Of a DNA stretch of 64,000 bases, positions 17,901 to 28,000 are shown piece by piece. Position numbers and translations under genes: made by a program. The first letter of the stretch is position 1; every line of letters starts with the position of its first letter. The notes beneath the pieces are model-generated. The model had not been told where the DNA came from and searched no databases. It worked only from the letters and a program-made list of their open reading frames with translations. The DNA comes from Acidobacteriota bacterium. GTDB taxonomy: Bacteria; Acidobacteriota; Holophagae; Acanthopleuribacterales; Acanthopleuribacteraceae. The stretch is taken from assembly GCA_002747255.1 (NCBI GenBank), contig PDUC01000027.1:1-64000 (forward strand), given 5' to 3'.

Positions 17901-20440
17901 AGCGCAACAGCATCGGCACCGTCCTGGATGGTGTTATCGGGTATTTCGTAATCAACCGCAGGAATAACGCCCGCGTTGCCCAAAACGAAATAGCCATCTG
18001 CATTGGTTTGGTAACCATCGAGGTCCACCACCATGTAGGGTTCATCTGAAGAGCCGTCATAAAAGACCAATGACAAACCGTCCAGACTGGAGTGGCCTCT
18101 ACCACCGTCAAAGAGCTCCACAAATTCACGCGCATCGGTTCCCGGCGTATCGGAATCCACTTCATTGATTATCATGCCTTCCATGTTGGGTCCGTCAGGA
18201 GTAGGAAGTGCCGCGGCAAAGGTGCTGTTATTCTGGTTACCACCTGAGCCATTTGGGAAGCGCTGAAGTGAATGTACCGCGGAACTTCCTCTTCCCGATT
18301 CATTGACATAAGATTCGCCTGGATTGAGTAGAAGCATGAGTTCCGGGTCACTGGTATCATCGGTGTGATATACCACGGCGTCTTCTATGTGGTGCGTCTG
18401 GATTTGTGTGCCATTGGGGAAATTTTCCGCTCTTCCCAAGTAGAGTACGGCTGCGTCGGGTCCGTCCTGGAACGTTTCGCTGGGGATTTCTATGTCAATT
18501 TGAATTTGGAACTCTGCCGCGACAGCCTGATTGGCAATCAAAAAATAGCCGTTTTCATCGGTTTGGTAACCGTTGAGATCAAGGGTGAAGTAGGAGGCAT
18601 TGCTAACTCCGTTGTAAAGCACAAGCAGCAAGCCATCCAACGAAGTGAAACCTTCTCCACCATCGTAGATTTCCAGGAACTCCATATGATCCGATGCACC
18701 CTGATCGACGTCAATTTCATTGATCACCAGCTGATTGGCGCGAACGGAATTGGGCAGGCCTGGAGTGGGCAAAGCCGGCTGAATGAAGTCCGTGGTACGA
18801 GGGCCGCCATTGCCATCTGCATAACGCTGCAGAGAGTGATGGTCTGCCTGACCCAATCCACCTTCGTTTACTTTCTGCTGACCATCCAGCAAAAGGGGCA
18901 GCAGCGCGGCCTCCCATGGATGGGCTTCATCGACCAGAGAGTAGACAACGGCATCTTCCAGGCCATTGGTCTGTACAGGTGTACCATCGGGGAAGAGTGC
19001 GGGATCTCCCTGGAAGAGCGCAACAGCGTGTACGCCGTCCTTGAGATAATTATTGGAAAAGTAAATATCGGCTTCCATGACTCCAGTTGAAGCTAAAAGG
19101 AAAAAGCCGTTTTCATCCGTCTGATAACCGCTCAGATCAAAGGTGTGGCAGGAAGCGGCCGTTTCACCGTCGTAGAGCACGAGCAAGTAACCGTCCAGAG
19201 GTGTATTGCCTCTACCTTGATCATACAGTTCAATGAACTCACGGTTGTCCAGGACACCCTGATCGAAGTCAATTTCATTGATCAGCGGAGTGGCGTGATT
19301 CGAAGATTTGGGTGTCGGCTTGCAGATAACATAGTCGCCGGTAACCATGTTTCCACCTGCCATATCGGGAAATCGCTGCATGGAGTGAATGTATTTGCCG
19401 TCGTAGGCATCTTCATTCACCATTTGCTGATTTTCTTTTACCAAGTCAAACAAAGGTGAACTCTGGAAAAGGATGTCATTGGTGTGATAGACCAGACCAT
19501 CTACCAGACAATCTGTCAATATATCGTTTCCGGAGTAGTCTGAAGCGGTACCCACTGAGAGAGCCAAACCATCGGCTCCATCCTGGACAAGCGCGGAGTC
19601 GATAACCAGATCCACTTGAGGGACATCGCTGTTCCCGATCAGGAAGAACCCGTTTTCATCGGTTGTCATACCGGCTAAATCCAGCACCGGACCGTAGCGG
19701 TTACCGGTGTCACCATCGTAAAAGGTCACCACCAAACCATCCAGCGGCTGCAGACCGAGTCCGCCGTCGTAGAGCTCGATAAATTCCATGTCCTGCAAAA
19801 CAGTAGAGGCATCCACCTCATTGATCAGCAGCACAGAGAAGTTGGGCTGTCCTGGCGTGACAAGGCCAGCCATCATACTATCGGTATGAAGGGCGAGAGC
19901 TTCAGCGTGGGGTAACCTCTGACAGGAATGCGCCTCTTTCTGACCGAACTCGTTCTCGTTTAGCTGAGGTTGATCCTGAGCCAGGAAAGACAAAAGCGTG
20001 TCATCATCGGGATTATCCAGACCATAAACCACCGCATCCAGAATCTGACTTGATTCCAGAGTTGAAAGCGTGTTCTCCACCAGGGGTTTCTGATAGATCA
20101 CAATGAGGGTTGCTCGATCCGGCAGAGCGTCATTTGGCAGAGTGTAAGAATTGCCCGAGGCGGCAGCAAGCTGACTTCCCGCAAGCAGGAAAAAGCCCCC
20201 GGAGTTGGTTTCATAACCCGATAGGTCATATACAGCATCGATGTTATCGTCTTGACCATCAGCCACCAGGATGAGCCATTGATCGAGGGAGGTGTAACCC
20301 GTTCCGCCATCGTAGAGTTCAATGAATTCTGCCCGGTCGACCGTTCCCTGATCCGAATCGACCTCGTTGATAAGAAGGGTTTGTGAAGAGACATTCAATG
20401 AGAAGATAAGACTTGAAATAAAAACAAACAGAATTTTCAT
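14933..20440 (-). CDS. 1835-aa exported protein with five lamin-tail-like domains, DUF11-like domains and C-terminal propeller repeats
   Basis: After a signal peptide (KILFVFISSLIFSLNVSSQ) come five copies of a ~183-residue unit starting near residues 22, 206, 386, 571 and 756. Each opens with LINEVDxDxG...EFIELYDGG, the lamin-tail domain signature, and contains DGADAVALY and LQRxPxGxGG blocks. Around residues 935-1180 is an all-beta domain (WSSPREIGFDFVFFGKS, QNGLLTFATADDT). Then come two DUF11-type beta-sandwiches (e.g. DLDLTISANKLVAAVDTEVQ) up to ~1440. The last ~350 residues are ~50-residue propeller repeats of the form DxxGNFVVVWxSxGQDGDGxGV. No C-terminal sorting signal is recognised. 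Last gene of a four-gene operon; GAGGTGAGCC precedes the ATG, three bases after the previous stop. Likely cell-surface or matrix adhesion; no catalytic residues seen. Confidence 0.85.
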   Translation of the reverse strand: MKILFVFISSLIFSLNVSSQTLLINEVDSDQGTVDRAEFIELYDGGTGYTSLDQWLILVADGQDDNIDAVYDLSGYETNSGGFFLLAGSQLAAASGNSYTLPNDALPDRATLIVIYQKPLVENTLSTLESSQILDAVVYGLDNPDDDTLLSFLAQDQPQLNENEFGQKEAHSCQRLPHAEALALHTDSMMAGLVTPGQPNFSVLLINEVDASTVLQDMEFIELYDGGLGLQPLDGLVVTFYDGDTGNRYGPVLDLAGMTTDENGFFLIGNSDVPQVDLVIDSALVQDGADGLALSVGTASDYSGNDILTDCLVDGLVYHTNDILFQSSPLFDLVKENQQMVNEDAYDGKYIHSMQRFPDMAGGNMVTGDYVICKPTPKSSNHATPLINEIDFDQGVLDNREFIELYDQGRGNTPLDGYLLVLYDGETAASCHTFDLSGYQTDENGFFLLASTGVMEADIYFSNNYLKDGVHAVALFQGDPALFPDGTPVQTNGLEDAVVYSLVDEAHPWEAALLPLLLDGQQKVNEGGLGQADHHSLQRYADGNGGPRTTDFIQPALPTPGLPNSVRANQLVINEIDVDQGASDHMEFLEIYDGGEGFTSLDGLLLVLYNGVSNASYFTLDLNGYQTDENGYFLIANQAVAAEFQIQIDIEIPSETFQDGPDAAVLYLGRAENFPNGTQIQTHHIEDAVVYHTDDTSDPELMLLLNPGESYVNESGRGSSAVHSLQRFPNGSGGNQNNSTFAAALPTPDGPNMEGMIINEVDSDTPGTDAREFVELFDGGRGHSSLDGLSLVFYDGSSDEPYMVVDLDGYQTNADGYFVLGNAGVIPAVDYEIPDNTIQDGADAVALYSADEEDFSLNRAIVTTGLLDAVVYDTNDADDSGLLSLLKSNQEQLNEDGRGNKDAHSLQRSPNGTGGLRNTSTFIQAVATPSAANISWSYSTRFTDLNNPGNPGDLNTEEDDAIEGWIEITTSGQMTNSWSSPREIGFDFVFFGKSVTEFKVSQNGLLTFATADDTLPEDDQDNIDLNDQDVFNPILPNHTICAFWDSFTDAPPTNSNDKVYIKTFGTEPNRQLWIKWSSFEYGSPNSVYNYFGIVLEESSNIVYIMDYNWHSETPVSSTVAAYSNPYHFVQYEPESGLPDDISFLEGNQRSADKRDNDYYEFFPTSNVVDIEVSMDRVNPLPPQDINVGSRVTYQVSATNTGQHGATDVVLHVDFSEKLTYFSHASEGRPFDPFTGYWQAGFIPPGQTVVLEIQVDVNNSQALVNTVEVIEMNGFDIDSVVNNHELGEDDQVELYEMVPDAADLDLTISANKLVAAVDTEVQITLDLTNNGPDPADVSCIRLDIPLGLEYVSDTGLGTYQDGVWSPGVLGVGASTALNVVVRVTGHNNQPDYSINVLTQVCSMNQHDPYTINNLDVVVIYYRRTIWESTAVTGEVQVNTFTPGIQAFPSVDMSSGSAYTVSWQSESGQDGDLSGVYSRRYNYPVTSVSGEVLVNYHTQNHQRYSQTALTPDGNAVIVWQDEGQNGQWEGIFGMQFDDQGNLVLPGQYQLHHFNASTHSKPDIALDSLGNQIAVWESLGQDGDGAGVYGRLFDSSNQPVSDEFLISNTTAWDQKNPKVACDAQGNFAVVWQSWREDSGWDIMARQFSSAGTPLAPEFQVNKLQAGDQQHPDLAMSPQGDFVIVWQGPLEETQFGIFGRIYPPDGSANYEPFQINTYSAQLVAYPRVDMDDSANFVVVWYSLGQDGSGAGVFAQQFKKGAVPEGYEFKVNLTTVEDQSFPDVALNSVGEFVITWQSYLQDGDDEGVFLRAYEPPCEPLRDPSVWPQLSILELLPCVLN

Positions 20441-20443
20441 GGC

Positions 20444-22036
20444 TCACCTCGCTTCTCTTTTTGATTCCACATTGGGGTAACTGGCTTCACAAGGATGAGC
20501 GAGCAACAGGTCGAGGATATTCAACGAACCACTGCCATCCGCGTCCAGCCAGGGATAATCGAAACTGTTTTCCTGCCAGCCAGCCACGCGGAACCACCAG
20601 TCGGCGGCACTGAAAATACCGTCACCGTTATTGTCTTCCAGATGAGGTGCTGTCAGGCGGAAAGCCACCGTGTATGTCTGGTTGTTGGCATCTTCCACCG
20701 TTAATTGAATTTCGTAAACACCTTCACCATAGGGAGTCAGAATCGTTGAAGAGCTGGTGGGTTCTTCAATGAAACCCCCTTCAGGCGGAGCGCTGATCAG
20801 TTCCCAGAGGTAGCTGAACGGCCCTGTTCCGCCACAGGCGCCCACGCTCCTCAATTCAAAGGGTGCCGCAAGCGAACACATGGTTTGAGTGGGCATATTG
20901 ACAACCACTTCAATTTGATCGGGATTTTCCGGGACAAATTCCACGACATGGTTGGCGAGACGTTCACAACCACTGTTCATTTTTCCCGTTACCGTAAAAG
21001 TTTGCACACCAACCCCTTCGACATGAACAACACGCGTTGTAGGGCCGTGAGACCACTGGTACATGTCATAGCCCTCAGAGGCTTCAAGTGTAACACCCTG
21101 TGAGCAAAAAGAAGTGAGCGGACCATCCACGGTGAGTTCGGGACTGTTAACCGCGTTAAATGAAATGAAAACTTCATCCACTGACTCATCGCAAGAACCG
21201 CCGCTGATGGTCCAGTGAAGCTCGTAGGTCTTTCCAAGATCACCGTAAAAAACGGTATGAGGGTCGTAGGGGTCTTCGAACACACCGTCTCCACCGCTGT
21301 GCAGGGTCCATAAGCCCTCTCCAGTGATGGGCATATTGGCAGCCAGCTGAGTCTCGCTGCCACAGACCTGCATGTCCTCGCCGGCATCAGCCTGAGTGAG
21401 GACCTCAGAAAAGACGACTTCAACCTGATCCGTACTGGTGGGACAATTTTGCGACGTAATCGTCCACTGAAGAAGGTAAGTCTCCCCTATCTGCCCGGAA
21501 AATTCCGAAACCGGGCTGGATGGCTCGGCTAAGAGACCTCCGCTTCCCGATAGAATGGTCCACTCACCTGTGCCAAAGACGGGTTGATTGCCGTGCAGCG
21601 TGGTAGAAAGTGCGCATACAAATTGATCGACACCTGCGCTGGCCTTATCACCACCCTGTCCGTCACCGACGTCCTTGCCGGCAAAGGTACCGATATCATC
21701 GACAAGGTGACTGCTGTTGAATAATTGCAAGTCATCGATGTCCAGTATGACAATCTGAAGTTCCTCACCACTTACCGCCTTATCAGGAGCCGCTTGCAGC
21801 GACATGGGCACGCGGAGCACGAAATGGTTGGCTAAATCGATATCGCTTCCGATTCGAAATTCAGTAAGAACCGTGCCATCCAGTTTTCGAGCCTGGACTC
21901 TGAAGCCGTCGTCCATGGAGATCTCTCCGCAACCGTAGTCAAAAAGACCGTAAATGATATGGTCGAGCTGAGGCGGTTGAGCCAGAACCGTGGACGCAAA
22001 GAGCATAAGGATGATGCGAATTAAAGTCTGTCTCAT
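20444..22036 (-). CDS. 530-aa exported protein with two Ig/PKD-like repeats and a dockerin-like end
   Basis: Signal peptide (LIRIILMLFASTVLA) and then a beta-rich N-terminal domain. Residues ~150-215 and ~228-300 are two copies of one repeat: GxWTxxSGxxGxxxEPxxP, FxGxxGxxYxLxWTI, C, DxVxVxF, a pattern also common in surface proteins of Bacteroidetes. A PKD/Ig-like domain follows (GTGPFSYLWELISAPPEGG near 410). The end has two calcium-loop-like motifs, DNNGDGIFSAADWW and DADGSGSLNILDLL, as in dockerin type I modules, suggesting calcium-dependent docking to a partner. The start ATG overlaps the stop of the 4180-aa gene (ATGA, 22033-22036) and has GGAGGTGACCA before it. Partner identity unknown; the 4180-aa protein is the obvious candidate by linkage. 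Confidence 0.8.
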   Translation of the reverse strand: MRQTLIRIILMLFASTVLAQPPQLDHIIYGLFDYGCGEISMDDGFRVQARKLDGTVLTEFRIGSDIDLANHFVLRVPMSLQAAPDKAVSGEELQIVILDIDDLQLFNSSHLVDDIGTFAGKDVGDGQGGDKASAGVDQFVCALSTTLHGNQPVFGTGEWTILSGSGGLLAEPSSPVSEFSGQIGETYLLQWTITSQNCPTSTDQVEVVFSEVLTQADAGEDMQVCGSETQLAANMPITGEGLWTLHSGGDGVFEDPYDPHTVFYGDLGKTYELHWTISGGSCDESVDEVFISFNAVNSPELTVDGPLTSFCSQGVTLEASEGYDMYQWSHGPTTRVVHVEGVGVQTFTVTGKMNSGCERLANHVVEFVPENPDQIEVVVNMPTQTMCSLAAPFELRSVGACGGTGPFSYLWELISAPPEGGFIEEPTSSSTILTPYGEGVYEIQLTVEDANNQTYTVAFRLTAPHLEDNNGDGIFSAADWWFRVAGWQENSFDYPWLDADGSGSLNILDLLLAHPCEASYPNVESKREAR

Positions 22037-25000
22037 TGGTCACCTCCTTCACTTAAACCGGACTCTTCGGAAGCATGGCCTCCTGAATCGCTGTCTGTAT
22101 CCTTATTGTTCTTTTTGTTACCTGAATAAGCATAGGTTTCAAAGAAGAAGTTAATGTCGCTGACCCCATTGATAAAGTCATCAATGGCGGCATTGGCATC
22201 GCTGTGCATATAAGCTCCCGGAATGATGAGCAGCCAGCGTGTATTCCAGACAGAGCGGCCGATCAACCTGGAATCCGTGGTGGTTTCTTCGGGTATAAAC
22301 TCACCCGAATCATCATAGGCTCTGAATGCCGAGAACTGTCTGATATCATAGATATCCTCACTCAATGAATGATTGATGGGTATCCAGTCGGGTTCTTCAA
22401 CATCCTCCAGTGTCAACGGCATAGGCACAGGTAGCTTCTGGTCGACGATCTGCCACTCTCTGACCTCAAAGTCAGTGGCATCAGGTGATCTGAGGACATC
22501 CATGCCAGCGGGAACGAGATAGACCCGGGGAGTCTGAGAGAGATTGAGATCGCCGTAATCACTGAACCATACACCCACTGAGCGAATTCGAGTGGCAAAG
22601 TGACTGGGATCATAAGCACTGTCTTCACTACCCAGCGGCCAGCCGAAGAAGTTCATCCTCGAGACCACATTGGTGCTGAAGGGAATGACAATGCCGGGTT
22701 CTGGAGCCGCTCCCTGAGGTGCAAACGGACGGCAGTAGCGCACAAACTCCGGAATGGCCCAGAGGTTGTCCACGCGGTGACGGGCAAGTTCCTCCCGCCA
22801 TGCCGTATCGTTATCGGAATTAATTCGGAAGAGCTGTTTTCGAATGGAGAAGCGATTGGTCTCCACTTGCGGATTATTGAAGCCCAACTGGGGTTTCAGA
22901 ACATCAAAATTCGCCTTCATGCGCGCAATGGGATCAGCCAGACCGGCCCGACCCGGCAAGGGAATAAGCTCACCGGACATGCTGCGTTCCATTTCACCCA
23001 GGTTCCTCTGTCGAACGATGCTGGTCAGGAAATCTCTGCCCGCCAGTTCATTGGTTCCCAGAAGATTGGTCTCGTAATCGTATGCGGCAGCAGCCAGGTA
23101 AACGTACTTCGCTGCCAGATCGAATTGAGCGTGATACTTTTGCAGCGCCTCGTTTCTCATCACCCTGAAGAACATGTCCTTGTAACGGTAATCCTGGGTG
23201 TTAGCGGCTGCGTTTTTCCTGAAAACAATCATCTCATCGAGCAGGCGATTGCCTTTGGCAACAGCGGCTTTGTAGGCTGCCACTTTACTCTTGACGGTAT
23301 CCAGGGCGATGTAGACTTCAAGGCGCAAGCCGGGTTCCTGACGAATTTGAGCCTCGAGCTCTCGGATGGCCACGCCCAGATCGTGTTTCGCACTCATGTT
23401 AGATATTGTAATATCATGACTCATGGCCATCGCTTCCTTTGCCATGAGTTCCAGTTCTTCCGACAAACCCAAAGCCGTGTCAACCGTTTTGATCACATTT
23501 TGCATTGTTCCTCCTGATGTCTCAAGGGCAGCATGAAGACCGGAAAACGCATCGTTTGAGGTACCGACTTCGTCGGGTATAGCCTCCTGCATGGAGGTTG
23601 TTACCACATCAAGCCACTCCGATTCGATGTTGAGGACGGTTCTGAGTCTTTTGACTTTTTTGATTCCTTCATCAATGTCCGTGAATATATGAAACTGTCG
23701 CCAATTAGCATGGGATACACTCGTATCGAAATTGAATTGTTGAACAAGATCCACAATCGTTCCTTCCATGGTATCAATAAGGCGGTCGTATTCGTTCAGA
23801 GCCACATCCACTTGCGCGATAGCCTGTATCAACCCGCCCATGGCTATTTGAATTTCGCCCTTGGCCCTTCGCTCACCCCATGAGGGATCGGGAACCAGAA
23901 GACCGATGTCCCTGGTATAGGAGTCGTGATAGTAGTCGTGGAAGGAAACACCTTGCCCGGGTTCTACAAATTGATAGGTTACGGTGTTGATGTCTTTAAT
24001 GAAGTTGGTCCATTTATCAATGGGACTGGGTTGGAAAGTGGGATCCAGGCCATTAGAGTCCCACCAGCTATCCAACCAATCTTCAATTGGTTGTTGATCG
24101 CTATCGTCTTTTAGTGTGAGAGTTGAAGTCCAGGTATCAAACCGGGCCAGATTCTTACCGGTCAGGCGTTCGTAATCCACGTACATGTAGTGGTGAATGT
24201 CGGGACCGTCATAGCCGGTGGGATAAGTGCCTCCGGGGCCTATATCACCGTCGTAGGGATAACCAAATACCTCTATTAAACGACTCATGTAATCGTAATC
24301 CTGATCGTAAATATTAGCGGTAAAGTCATCCACTGAGTCCTGATTGAATCGGAGCCTGTTTGAAAGTTGATTGGCCTGATCGAAGACAAAGAGCGCATTG
24401 GCCATGTTGTCCATGGCGCGTTCGTAGAGTTGCTCGAAGTGCGTTTTTCCGTCGTCAACTTCCTGGGGATCGATATCAAATGCCAGTGCCCCTCTGGCAA
24501 GACCGAGAGGATTGCTGCCGGCATCGGCTTTGTCGAGTTCGGCTTGAATGGCCGTAAACTCTGCCGCGATACTTCTCAATTCGACCACAGAAGTCCGGTC
24601 GACCTTTTCAAGGCCGGTTCTTTCCAGATCTTCCACAGGTAGAATGGAATTGGCTGTGACCCAATCGAAATAGGCGCCTTGGCCTGCTCTTCTGGCCCAC
24701 TCAGAGAGTCCCCATGCCCGGTCTGGCTGGGAATCCTTGTAACCCTGCCATTGACCGGATGGATCGGCCACGTACTTTTCCCGATATGTCATGTTGACAA
24801 TTTGGGCTCCGGTTTTGGCCTTCTTGGCGGCAACTTGAGCAAATTTTCGCTCATCCTCGTAATCCACCTGAAGAGCGACACCTGAAACAGTTACCGCTTC
24901 CGCCCTTGGTATCCAGGAGTAGTACGGATGAGTCAACAGTTTATAGAAGGTGGTCATGGCGGTCAGGTAGTGGCCCCAGGCATCGCCATGTCCCTGCGGG

Positions 25001-28000
25001 AACAGAATACGGGCATCTGTTTCATCCACAACACCGCTGATATCCTGATCCTGGATGTTATAGGCCTGGACGTAGGCCACTTCGCCATCACCCGAAGTGA
25101 AGTTCCAGTAGAGTCTGTTGTAAACCGGAGAAGCCGCCACACCCGAGCTGTAGTCATCCCGTCCGCGCAGAAGAGCCAGTTCCTCGGCCAATAGTGAATC
25201 CTGCTGATTCTGGAAAGCGAAGAGCGTTGGGGACACATAACCCATTTCACCGCCGCTGTCAAACCCAATGGTGGGGTCAATGGCATCGGCATAGGCTTCG
25301 TTACCCAGCAGCGTGTAGAAGCCCGCAATGCGATTGGCTACCAGCAACAGGGCGTTATTCGCGGGATCGTAGTTAATGGGCGGAGTACCGTCGATACTCA
25401 GAGACATGCCGCGGCGAAGAACGGTTTCATAAGCCTCTATCAGACCCATGCTGTTGAGGTTATCCGGATTGTTGTTCATGGCCACGGGACCTTCGTATCG
25501 CTCGCCCAGTTGGCCAATCATACTTGCGTAGGTATTGGTTGGAGATGAATGGAAGTCCTGGACACGGGCTTCAAAGGCATTTAAGCGGCGTACAACCCGC
25601 TTAATCCAGCCCTCGGCCAGCACGCCTCTCGGGTGCGTGGGTGTACTTGAAGGATCACCGGCGAGCTGTGTGAACTGTTCGTCGTTCTGACATGTGGGCA
25701 CGCCCCTGTAGCGGGCGAAGAACCAGTTGTCGGAAAGTGTGGTCAGGTTCGCGCCGCCAAGGGTTATTTCCTGAAGACCGGGGCCTTGCTCGAAGAGACG
25801 CCAGCCACTGCCCGGAATCATCACGCCGTTGTCATCGAATTCAGGAGGCGCTGGTGACACACCACCTTCGTCGGGTTTGTAGTACCACTCGAAGTAAAGC
25901 GCTCTCTCTCCTGGATCCTGAATGTTGTTGTTGTTTCGGTCATCAAATGAATTGCCGCCAAAATCGCCGCTGTGACGAAGCGTAAGCTGTTCGTCGAAAA
26001 CGTTATCAGAGGGGATGATTTTAACTTCCCCAATGTAGGGGCTGTAGCGATTTGGACTGTATTCAAGACAGTCCACGCGGAAGACAGCCAGCGTAACCGG
26101 CAGTGGATTGAGTGTCTGGTCGTTGTTAAAGACAACGGTTACCCAACCCGTTGAATCCGCGTTTCCTGCGGAAAGGGCTTTGGGCTCACCACTCAGCAGT
26201 GTTTGTGAGAAGGGTTCGGATTCGTCCAATTGATCGGTTCCCAGCCAATAGGGGGAATCGTATTCCACACCGTCAATGGGCCAATTAACATCGTTGGGGT
26301 TCCTTGTTTTGGCGTAAAGCGCATCAATAGCCTCGCCCCACTGGGCTTCACTGCTGAGTGTTTTCAGGAATTCACGCTCATGGTTGGTCATGACGTTCAG
26401 CATCAGCAGAGGTTCTCCGGCTACCGTGGTGTCCATGTAACCGCCAAAAGCGAGTTTACCGGAAACGGCATCAAAACTCAGTCTCGACCGCAGAGAAAAC
26501 GGCACGAGAATACTGCCGCTGCCGCCACTGACAATGACCGGTTGTCCATTGCGGTACTCTATGGCGATGTCATCGGGAAAGGAGGGCAGATCGGCATCGA
26601 TCAGCTGAACTTCACGCGGTGTGAGGGGGTCGATCAAGTTCACCAGAGATCGGGGACGGTCCGTTTCTTCACCGTCGGGCCGTTCGTAGATAACCTGTAC
26701 CGCTTCCTGATTGAAGATGTCGGGTAAGCCGTTCTTCGGGAAGAGCAGCGTTTCACCCACAGTCAGTACCGGGGACACATCCGGCCAGCGAATGTTGTAA
26801 ACGACCTCTATGGGCGAAGCGTATTTTTCTTCAAGTACGTCATTAAACAAGTTAAAGAAGAAGTCCAGCAGTTCCTGAGTTCGGGTATCCGAACGTATGA
26901 CGGTCGTCATGGTCAGAGGCAGCGTTCCCTCAGTACGCGGGTAGGCAGCCCAGTATTCCCAGGTAATTTTGGACTGTCCGTTTTTGAAAACCTCAATAAT
27001 GACATTGTTTAGTTCACCATCGGAATCCGTCTGCAATTCGCCGTCCACCAGCTGCTGGTTGGTCCACATCTGAAGCAGGTTCTCCCAGTCCGGTTGATCG
27101 GATCCCGCCGGGAGAAGAGCCGCCAATCGATCGCGACTGTGATAAACGGCCCAATGCGCCCTTGAATAAGCTCCTTCGTATTCAAGTAATTCGTTGACAT
27201 TGTAGACATCGCCGCCGAGCCAGGCCACACAACCGCCATTTTTGATGGAGCCAAACTCGTCTTCATCCCAATAGTAACTGTTTTGCAGCGGATAATAGAA
27301 TCTGGCATGGATCTGGCCCGCTGATTTGGCATAGGTGTTGTACTTGTAGTCTTCAAAATAGGGTTCGCCCGATCCGGTAGTATCTTCACAGGTTCCCATC
27401 AGTCTCAATGGATAGGGGGCAAAAAACGGATTGCCGGCCACCCCTGTAAACTCACTGAAATTATAGCCAAAGCCATTGCGCTCGACCTGATACACCTTCA
27501 TGGTCCACTGGTTGTCCACCGGGCTCCTGTACTTGAGCAGCACATAGGGCTCCGATCCGTAATCCAGATCATCGCGCAAGGCGAAGATGGCATTTTGACC
27601 CGACCCCGTGGCTGAAGGGAAGAAGTCGGCGTGTTCATCGTTTGGATTGAAACCGGGAAGAGTTGGGTCGTTCTGAATGTAGAGTGACATCTCGGGATAG
27701 ACATCGGGGTACAGCACCGGCTGATTCAAAACCTCACTGCCCAACTGACTGGCAATGACTATTTTATCGATTCCCGCGTCAGTCAGGGCAGAGTCCACTT
27801 GCAAACTGCCGCCGGGCAGCTGGCGTGACGTGATATGGATCGCCTTAGGAGCATTGTACGGCCCGCCGAAAAGGCGCGGCTTCACAAAAGAACCATCCAG
27901 TTCAGATTGGTATATTTGAGCGGTGACGTTGTCAGACCAGTACAATTTGCCGTTATAAACGGCCAAACCGCTAGGTGAGACAAGATCCGTCACCACATCC

